Made by a program: the position numbers and the translations under genes | Notes under the pieces: model-generated | What the model saw: only the letters and a program-made list of their open reading frames with translations | The model's database searches: none | Told to the model about the DNA's origin: nothing | Part shown: positions 6,901-10,191 of the stretch, piece after piece | How positions within the stretch are numbered: position 1 is the stretch's first letter | How the letters are laid out: the number at the start of each line of letters is the position of its first letter | Source: Phoronis ovalis | Taxonomy: Eukaryota > Phoronida > Phoronidae | Length of the DNA: 10,191 nucleotides | NCBI GenBank assembly: GCA_028565635.1 | Contig: JAOXYB010066656.1 | Span: 1 to 10,191, forward strand | Direction: 5' to 3'

Positions 6901-9782
6901 ATTAATAATCAATTATAAATTTCACAAGCCTTCTTTTTAAGGGAGCCTTTTATTAAACACTCCAGAGGTGGTTTCAATTCAACACAGAATAATTTTAATC
7001 ATTAATACGGCCAAATGGCAATGATTGCTACAGTAAATTTGATTTCCCAACTGTAATTATTTTAATATATATCAAACATGGAGAAATGTTAGAACATTTA
7101 TGTAAGAATGTTCATATTAAATAGAGACAGGATTAGCTTTAGAAATATTATTTGATTGCCTGTGTTCGAGAATTATTAGAGATAAATTGTGTATGCAAAC
7201 AAAGATTAGATAACAGGTATTTATATAACTTTACTACTTGAACAAGTATGTGCTGTAAGTTAGTATATTTTATATTCAAGTAATAACAAGTAGTCGTATT
7301 TCAAGCAATCTTTAGGCTAAAATCAAATCACACTCCGAACTACATGAACAATCTCAGATATATCTTTCCTTGTAGTGAACATAATGGTTATGTCTGGAGT
7401 AAATTCAACAGAAACAATCGATGCGTTTAAGCAATTCTCAGTGACCAATTTTACAAATGCTGCTCCACAAGTTCCTTGACCCTGGTTCAATATTGAAGGT
7501 TAAGTCCCTGAGAATGAATGGTTGAAGAGCAAAGGATAAAAAGCCATTAAAAATGCACTTTATGCAACAAAAGAACATTGCTGGAGTTTGTATCAACAAC
7601 ATAATAAATAGAGAGCACTTTTAAAATTGGTGTTCTGCTTCATAGCCCATTAATGGTAAAAAAAATCCAAATCACCATCACATTTTATGAATGTATTAAA
7701 TATGCAAAAACCAACATTACTCCTATGTGTGACTAATCTATTAGTCAATACCCATGATATTTTGACCACCACCATCACTTACCCTAAAATCAATTCCAAC
7801 AGTGGAAATAAAGCTACCGGAGAGAAAAGCACCGTCCTTAAATCTGACCAGCAAACAAGTTTTTCCAACTCCGCTATCTCCTATTAGCATAACCTAAACA
7901 GGGTGCAAAATAACAACAGCAATGAACATAAAATGAAACAGAAAAGTTTAAAAAATGCAGTTTTCTAGTTCAACAAAAGTAACAAAGGACAAACAACAGG
8001 CAGAGAAAATTAATTAATAATAAAAGTGAAATTATTTGAAAACGATTCACAATTTGTGTAACATCTATTGTTAGATTTAAACAGTTTTGGAATATAATTT
8101 AACATAATTGAGTTGAGTGTTTAGGATGAGAACAAGATTCTAAGCAAGAATAATATAAAACTAACAAAAGCATGGAGAAATGTGAAACTATGAAACGGGG
8201 GGGGGGGTCTCATAGTGCATTGAGCTGACGGGGATGCTCCGCCAGAACTAGGTACAATTTTTTGACAAATTTTAGTATATTTTGATGCGTGGTCAGCTGG
8301 CGAGAAAGTATAGTTATATTTTTAAATAAATAAAAATGATATACTATCCACACGGTCTCCAGTGTAATCTATATATAGATTTTTAAATAAATATGATATA
8401 CTATCCATACAGCCTCCTATATATAGATTACACAGGAGGCCGAATGGATAGTATAACATATTTATTTAAAAATATATATATATAACTACACTTTCTCGCT
8501 AGCTGTCAGGCTGTGTTTCAGGGGATAGTTGGTATATTTCGTGGTCCAAATTTCCACATGTCTGGTATACAGTTAGTCCGAAAAATTTACCCTCAGTGGC
8601 ACCCCAACCCCAAAATATATCCAAGAGACCCCCAACTTAATATACTTGTAACAGAATTTTCAAATTTGAGAATCATATATTTAGGACATGATGGTAATTA
8701 AATTTAATAGCCTATCATAAACTGAAATAAAGAAATTCTGTCTGCTGAGAAAGTGGTCTGTTGTAGCTGACAAAGAAGCTTCCTAGTCATACGACAGGTC
8801 ATTCACATTGAATTTCTAAAAAAGTAGGTGGGAGAAATAAAATAAATGTAAAATTATATTAGAAAGTTAGGAAACATGGCGATAGCAGAGGGCTAGAGAC
8901 TCAAAGCCAAGACGGGAGAATCGGGGGACAATTAACTCAACAAACCAATGGCAGAAAAACGCAACAAGTATTTTAAATCTACAAACCCGTATAACTATAA
9001 CGTAAATTGGATTATATAAATCGGAATAAATAGAGATGGGATGTCAGTCCGTCGAGACATACCTTACAACAGATATCATACACTTCTCCTCCTGCGGAGA
9101 CCGTGTTCTGTCGCTGTACACCATTTTCCGCACCATTTGTAGTTGGCGCACTAACTGTCCTGTTCACTCTCTCTTTTCCCATACGGATAGAAATAAGCGG
9201 CTATGCGTACGACATGACTTTCCGACAAATAATGTCCACGATACAGGAAGGAGCAAATTACGTCAGTCGTAAACAGGTGACCTTCCCCCATCTGGTGGCT
9301 GTGTTGGTAACTAAAACGGGGCTTGGTGATGTGCATACGACGTGTACTTTTGTACTTTTTATGATGCTATAAACTTAAATTTAACGATAATGTTTTTTAA
9401 CATTTAGTGCCCCTATTTTTATCCTTTGATGTTATATTTATTATATTATTCATTTCAAGTATAAAAAGTTAGTCAAAAATAAAATCTTTGCTTCTGAATA
9501 AGTACTAAATTTATTACAAAAACTTCCCTGAATCCATATGTGATCAAATAAAGGTTCATGTTTATAGTTGATTTATATTTTATATAATGACAAACTATAT
9601 TACTGTATTGTTAACATGTACACCATGGTTTTAATTTCGTAGAAATGATTTTGATTACAAATTCTTCTCACCGTGAAACCAATGCCGACAGTAGCTGCAA
9701 ATGATCCAGGTTGGAATTTACCTTGGTCGAACTGGACTAGGAGCGATGTCTTCCCGACACCAGAATCACCAACTAGTATTGT
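894..9782 (-). CDS. Rab26/37: Rab26/Rab37-type small GTPase gene, spliced, partial at both ends
   Basis: Nine GT/AG-bounded exons on the minus strand join in phase into a Rab GTPase. From the ATG at 9182 one isoform runs about 198 residues to the last visible exon: 40+37+14+22+18+41+26 codons. Human Rab26 and Rab37 are about 256 and 223 residues, so roughly 30-40 C-terminal residues, including the prenylation cysteines, should lie beyond base 1. Visible G-motifs are GDSGVGKT (P-loop), TVGIDF (switch I/RabF1), WDTAGQE, NKSD and ETSAK. Clade-diagnostic strings are [43 protein letters not shown] and EDGEKLAK. Known role of the family: GTP-switched recruitment of effectors to secretory granules and synaptic vesicles (Rab26) or exocytic granules (Rab37). 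Two segments are present as alternative exons, giving a predicted four isoforms. The assignment to this clade is firm. Whether to call it Rab26 or Rab37 is uncertain, because invertebrates often have one gene for both. Confidence 0.96.
971..1514 (-). other. Intron between ETSAK and NKSD exons (544 nt)
   Basis: GTAACT...TTTTATAG borders. Apart from the hairpin at 1045-1105 it is plain AT-rich sequence. Confidence 0.9.
1045..1105. repeat. Near-perfect 30-bp inverted repeat with one-base loop
   Basis: The left arm at 1045-1074 (TATCAAACACATGTTAAT, then CAAAATCAAAAC) and the right arm at 1076-1105 are reverse complements with one mismatch in 30, separated by a single A. It lies in the 544-nt intron between the NKSD and ETSAK exons. 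A recent palindrome or a small foldback is possible. Confidence 0.85.
1515..1637 (-). CDS. Rab26/37: Exon with G4 guanine-specificity motif NKSD
   Basis: A 123-nt exon (41 codons, phase 0 both ends), acceptor TTTTTCAG|GCA and donor AAG|GTAACT. It begins [15 protein letters not shown], continues [15 protein letters not shown] and ends [12 protein letters not shown] is the NKxD motif that gives guanine specificity. AWLTEI, EYAQ and DGEKLAK match Rab26 and Rab37 closely. An open frame continues past the donor into the intron for a few codons and stops, so a simple ORF reading overruns the true exon on both sides. Confidence 0.97.
1925..1977 (-). CDS. Rab26/37: Exon with beta4 strand and following helix (ALLLLYDV...FDNIR)
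   Basis: A 53-nt exon (phase 1 in, phase 0 out), acceptor ATTTTTCAG|CT and donor CGG|GTAAGT. With the G carried over from either switch II exon it encodes [25 protein letters not shown] and SFDNI are hallmarks of Rab26/Rab37, corresponding to [17 protein letters not shown] in vertebrate Rab26. The split Ala codon (G|CT) is completed identically by both alternative exons, which is strong evidence that both are functional partners of this exon. The next intron, 287 nt, is the shortest in the gene. Confidence 0.96.
2211..2310. repeat. Degenerate 30-34-bp tandem repeat related to the 33-bp family
   Basis: GAAAAATG at 2213, GAAAAAAG at 2243 and GAAAAAACG at 2277 start three similar units of 30 and 34 bases. 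The last unit (GAAAAAACGACCCATTTGGG) resembles the unit inside the element at 424-717, with a GAAAA run followed by an ACCC core and a GGTGG-like end. A short plus-strand open frame here is a by-product. Confidence 0.5.
2702..2804. mobile_element. Small MITE-like palindromic element
   Basis: The arms are at 2702-2735 (AACTCGTAGGGCCGGTTTCT onward) and 2771-2804, reverse complements at 28 of 34 positions. The middle is itself partly palindromic (CCTATA...TATAGG; GGTTAAATTAACC). An end carrying GGGCCGGTTTCTTAAG and a total near 100 bp are typical of miniature inverted-repeat elements in invertebrate genomes. No clear target duplication was found apart from nearby TATA/CATA sequence. Confidence 0.65.
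3108..3119. repeat. Short CA microsatellite
   Basis: About six AC/CA units, just 3' of the MTH exon donor on the gene strand, where it reads as GT repeats within 50 nt of the splice site. GT-rich tracts can bind splicing regulators, but no specific role is shown. Confidence 0.6.
3153..3219 (-). CDS. Rab26/37: Mutually exclusive switch II exon, version 'MTH'
   Basis: A 67-nt exon (phase 0 in, phase 1 out), acceptor CTTTTTAG|ATC and donor ACG|GTATAC. It encodes [12 protein letters not shown], then [10 protein letters not shown], plus one base of the following Ala codon. The THAYYRDAH ending is the form seen in vertebrate Rab26, so this is the canonical version. Length, phases and borders match the exon at 4894-4960. 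Including both adds 134 nt (2 mod 3) and including neither joins a phase 0 donor to a phase 1 acceptor, so either error shifts the frame. The donor GTATAC is weaker than its neighbours' donors, which could make inclusion regulated; that is inference. Confidence 0.94.
3301..3885. mobile_element. 585-bp foldback element with arms of about 215 bp
   Basis: The left arm (3301-3518) and right arm (3668-3885) are diverged reverse complements around a loop of about 150 bp. Clear matched blocks are AAGTGAA near 3305 with TTCACTT near 3876, AGAATTATCAAAAT with ATTTTGATAATTCT, AGGCATTTGTG with CACAAATGCCT, TTATTACCCATAATGCAAA with its complement near 3704, and GATGAACAAGG with CCTTGTTCATC. It has no coding capacity, so it is probably a non-autonomous foldback or MITE. 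It sits in the intron separating the two alternative switch II exons, so the pre-mRNA could form a long hairpin there. Confidence 0.8.
3983..4136. repeat. G-rich start followed by degenerate 32-33-bp repeat
   Basis: A G-rich tract (GGGGGAGGGGGCACTATCAT) is followed by TGAAATAT at 4041, 4074 and 4106, spaced 33 and 32 bases, ending in GGTGAAAAAAACACCCCTAA. The end unit resembles units at 481-545 and 2277-2300. It looks like a decayed relative of the G-run element at 424-717. Confidence 0.5.
4894..4960 (-). CDS. Rab26/37: Mutually exclusive switch II exon, version 'ITR'
   Basis: A 67-nt exon (phase 0 in, phase 1 out), acceptor TTTATTTAG|ATC and donor ATG|GTAGGT. It encodes [12 protein letters not shown], then [10 protein letters not shown], plus the first base of an Ala codon completed by the exon at 1925-1977. 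The WDTAGQE motif holds the catalytic glutamine. It differs from the exon at 3153-3219 at only three residues (I/M, R/H, N/H) but at about 19 of 67 bases, nearly all synonymous, so both copies look to be under protein-level selection. The string SITR followed by YYR is common in other Rabs such as Rab2, whereas Rab26 and Rab37 normally have [10 protein letters not shown]. This copy is therefore the less typical one for the clade. It lies 1674 nt upstream of its partner. Confidence 0.93.
4961..5696 (-). other. Intron between the interswitch exon and the ITR exon (736 nt)
   Basis: GTGAGT...TTTATTTAG borders. AT-rich. It holds a ten-base G run at 5414-5423 followed by AGGAACAAAAACAG. A short plus-strand open frame near its left end is not supported as a gene. 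Confidence 0.85.
5697..5738 (-). CDS. Rab26/37: Interswitch microexon ([14 protein letters not shown])
   Basis: A 42-nt exon (14 codons, phase 0 at both ends), acceptor TTTTCTAG|AAC and donor CAG|GTGAGT. It encodes [14 protein letters not shown], the beta2-beta3 hairpin between switch I and switch II. Vertebrate Rab26 (NKVLDVDG) and Rab37 (NKVVTVDG) have the matching segment. It is shared by all predicted isoforms: either 111-nt P-loop exon can join to its acceptor, and either 67-nt switch II exon can follow its donor. It is too short for ORF-based gene finding and was found by matching the protein family and the splice borders. Confidence 0.95.
5739..7782 (-). other. Intron between P-loop exon B and the interswitch exon (2044 nt)
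   Basis: GTAAGT...TTTTCTAG borders. Mostly AT-rich sequence without structure. A block at about 5890-6030 is richer in GC and has a small hairpin (ATAAAGT...ACTTTAT); it may be an old repeat fragment. I see no further alternative exon. Confidence 0.8.
7783..7893 (-). CDS. Rab26/37: Alternative P-loop/switch I exon, version B (VMLIGDSG...TVGIDFR)
   Basis: A 111-nt exon (37 codons, phase 0 both ends), acceptor TGTTTAG|GTT and donor AGG|GTAAGT. It encodes [18 protein letters not shown], then [10 protein letters not shown], then ISTVGIDFR. The P-loop lysine and threonine (residues 11-12) and the switch I threonine (residue 31) are all present, and the RabF1 motif is the normal G-I-D-F. The sequence is very close to vertebrate Rab26 in this segment, so this is the canonical form. 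It follows the ATG exon at 9063-9182 (intron 1169 nt) and precedes the interswitch exon at 5697-5738 (intron 2044 nt). Its partner is the alternative exon at 9672-9782. Using both would keep the frame but give two P-loops, so one or the other is expected. Confidence 0.96.
8197..8633. mobile_element. 437-bp candidate element with G-run/C-run ends and nested palindrome
   Basis: The left end is an eleven-G run at 8197-8207 followed by TCTC. The right end is GAGACCCCC at 8625-8633, giving a short terminal inverted repeat GGGGGTCTC. AAC lies directly outside both ends (8194-8196 and 8634-8636), a possible 3-bp duplication. Inside is the foldback described at 8293-8505. The end structure recalls the element at 424-717. 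The boundaries are less certain than for that element. Confidence 0.5.
8293..8505. repeat. Nested foldback: a module of about 60 bp in two direct copies and one inverted copy
   Basis: CAGCTGGCGAGAAAGTATAG at 8294 is mirrored by CTTTCTCGCTAGCTG at 8491-8505. Between them TTTTTAAATAAAT followed by GATATACTATCCA appears directly at about 8320 and 8382, and inverted at about 8443-8472. GTCTCC/GCCTCC and TGTAATCTATATATAG complete the module. An AT dinucleotide run is at 8472-8484. Confidence 0.8.
9063..9182 (-). CDS. Rab26/37: First coding exon of isoform B, start codon at 9182-9180
   Basis: A 120-nt coding part (40 codons) from ATG to donor AAG|GTATGT, phase 0. It begins [14 protein letters not shown] and ends [10 protein letters not shown]. 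The ending matches the residues just before the P-loop strand in vertebrate Rab26 (FYDVAFK, then VML) and Rab37 (YDLTGK, then VML), as I recall them. The middle is a polar, low-complexity N-terminal extension (T, N, G, Q, S), as in Rab26. The start is supported by an in-frame TAG at 9203-9201, 21 bases upstream, with no ATG between. The +4 base is G, but -3 is C, so the Kozak context is only moderate. Joining to the exon at 7783-7893 gives [18 protein letters not shown] without a break. Because it lies downstream of version A of the P-loop exon, it implies a second, internal promoter. The exact 5' end of the transcript is not visible. Confidence 0.87.
9183..9330 (-). promoter_or_regulatory. 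Probable internal promoter and 5' UTR of isoform B
   Basis: The block just upstream of the ATG at 9182 is visibly richer in GC and CpG than the AT-rich DNA on either side. On the minus strand it holds TGACGTAA, a CREB/ATF-like site (9258-9265). The plus strand shows a forkhead-like GTAAACA (9269-9275) overlapping an E-box CAGGTG (9274-9279), and an ETS-like ACAGGAAG (9243-9250). No convincing TATA box was found at a suitable place. The function is inferred from position ahead of an alternative first exon and from composition. The individual sites are short enough to occur by chance. Confidence 0.45.
9331..9671 (-). other. AT-rich stretch between P-loop exon A and the internal promoter
   Basis: For a transcript using P-loop exon A this is intron, starting at donor GTGAGA. 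It may also hold distal promoter elements for isoform B. One CATATG lies at 9535-9540, a motif bound by the bHLH factor MIST1, which is known to activate mouse Rab26. Other CATATG copies in the window weaken any claim. Confidence 0.4.
9672..9782 (-). CDS. Rab26/37: Alternative P-loop/switch I exon, version A (TILVGDSG...TVGIGFT)
   Basis: A 111-nt exon (37 codons, phase 0 at both ends) between acceptor TTTCAG|ACA and donor ACG|GTGAG. It encodes [18 protein letters not shown] at residues 1-18, then [10 protein letters not shown], then TVGIGFT at 31-37. It carries the complete P-loop and the switch I threonine. It has exactly the same length and phase as the exon at 7783-7893 and shares 23 of 37 residues with it, so the two are duplicate alternatives for the same protein segment. 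The Rab-family motif usually read as G-I-D-F is G-I-G-F here. From memory, a human RAB37 isoform has a very similar segment ([19 protein letters not shown] and TVGIGF), which supports a real exon rather than a relic. Its own upstream exon with the start codon is not seen and should lie beyond 10191. Expected use: spliced directly to the exon at 5697-5738, skipping 9063-9182 and 7783-7893. Confidence 0.92.
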
Positions 9783-10191
9783 CTGAAATGTAAATATTCA
9801 ATTTATAATAGTGGTGTAATTTGCTTCCAAATGACATAAATCAAGAGCAACTGTGAAAGCAACGAAAATACTATAAAAATGATTTTATGTACATTTTACC
9901 GGTCTGGCACTTTCTGTAAAAAATTTATATTTTAAAAGTATAAATGTATTTAGACTTTGTTCTACTTAGTGTATACAAATAATAAAACTTAGTTTTATCA
10001 GTCTCAGGTACGAATGATAACATAAATTAATGTGTATCTCACGTACAGAGAAAGGTTCGACTTTGGAGATTTTCAATTTTCAGAGTTTCCTATAGTTACT
10101 AGGGAATTATTAAATGAACCTGATGTCAGATCTTACACTGATCTGCCTGATGAGTTATTGTACACTGCAAAAGTATATATACATACGTATA
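9783..10191 (-). other. Upstream intron leading into P-loop exon A
   Basis: AT-rich and ending at the acceptor TTTCAG. No exon encoding an N-terminus in the needed phase 0 (ending like HK before TILV) could be placed, so the start exon for this isoform should be to the right of the window. Confidence 0.6.

Larger units (their letters stand above)
7894..9062 (-). other. First intron of isoform B (1169 nt)
   Basis: GTATGT...TGTTTAG borders, between the ATG exon and P-loop exon B. It contains the G/C-run element at 8197-8633. The rest is AT-rich. A plus-strand open frame at 8513-8701 lies largely within the repeat. Confidence 0.85.

Noticed and set aside
9036-9372. Three overlapping open frames of 61-89 codons, both strands, around the first exon
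   Set aside because: None matches a known protein. The true coding frame here is the minus-strand exon at 9063-9182, identified by phase and by its Rab26-like end. The others reflect the higher GC and fewer stops of the promoter block.
9535-9540. CATATG as a MIST1 site controlling the gene
   Set aside because: MIST1 is known to act on mouse Rab26 through such E-boxes, but CATATG recurs at several unrelated places in this AT-rich window, so it carries little weight.
9672-9782. Version A P-loop exon as part of a separate upstream Rab gene
   Set aside because: It ends in phase 0 exactly where the shared interswitch exon begins, no other downstream Rab exons are duplicated between 9063 and 9672, and the arrangement parallels the alternative RAB37 isoforms.

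Overview
The window is AT-rich animal genomic DNA. It contains one intron-rich protein gene on the minus strand, recognised as a Rab small GTPase of the Rab26/Rab37 clade. Nine coding exons (42-123 nt) with GT/AG borders can be placed by hand, and the translated pieces join in phase. They give all the nucleotide-binding motifs: the P-loop GDSGVGKT, switch I TVGIDF, WDTAGQE, NKSD and ETSAK. The C-terminal exon(s) with the prenylated cysteines lie off the left edge. At least one 5' exon lies off the right edge. Intron size, MITE-like palindromes, foldbacks and minisatellites suit an invertebrate metazoan; I cannot name the species. The constitutive exons read closer to vertebrate RAB26 as I recall it, while one alternative exon resembles a known human RAB37 isoform. 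That fits a single gene predating the vertebrate Rab26/Rab37 split.

Minus-strand layout, 5' to 3' (descending coordinates): 9782-9672 P-loop/switch I exon, version A; 9182-9063 a first coding exon with its own ATG; 7893-7783 P-loop/switch I exon, version B; 5738-5697 interswitch exon; 4960-4894 switch II exon, version 'ITR'; 3219-3153 switch II exon, version 'MTH'; 1977-1925 exon ALLLLYDV; 1637-1515 exon with NKSD; 970-894 exon with ETSAK. Everything else is introns, the probable internal promoter, and repeats.

The main discovery is a modular, combinatorial GTPase. Two regions are encoded twice. The 111-nt P-loop/switch I exons (23 of 37 residues identical) are probably chosen by promoter, because an ATG exon sits between them. 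The 67-nt switch II exons (19 of 22 residues identical, about 72% identical in DNA) are mutually exclusive by reading frame: using both or neither shifts the frame. The gene could therefore make four proteins with different effector-facing surfaces and a common core.

Secondary structure in the DNA includes a 294-bp element with G-run terminal inverted repeats, a 6-bp target duplication and an internal 33-bp minisatellite. Related 33-bp repeats occur elsewhere in the window. There is a large foldback (arms about 215 bp) between the two switch II exons, a second G/C-run element with a nested palindrome at 8197-8633, a small MITE-like palindrome at 2702-2804, and a near-perfect 30-bp hairpin at 1045-1105.
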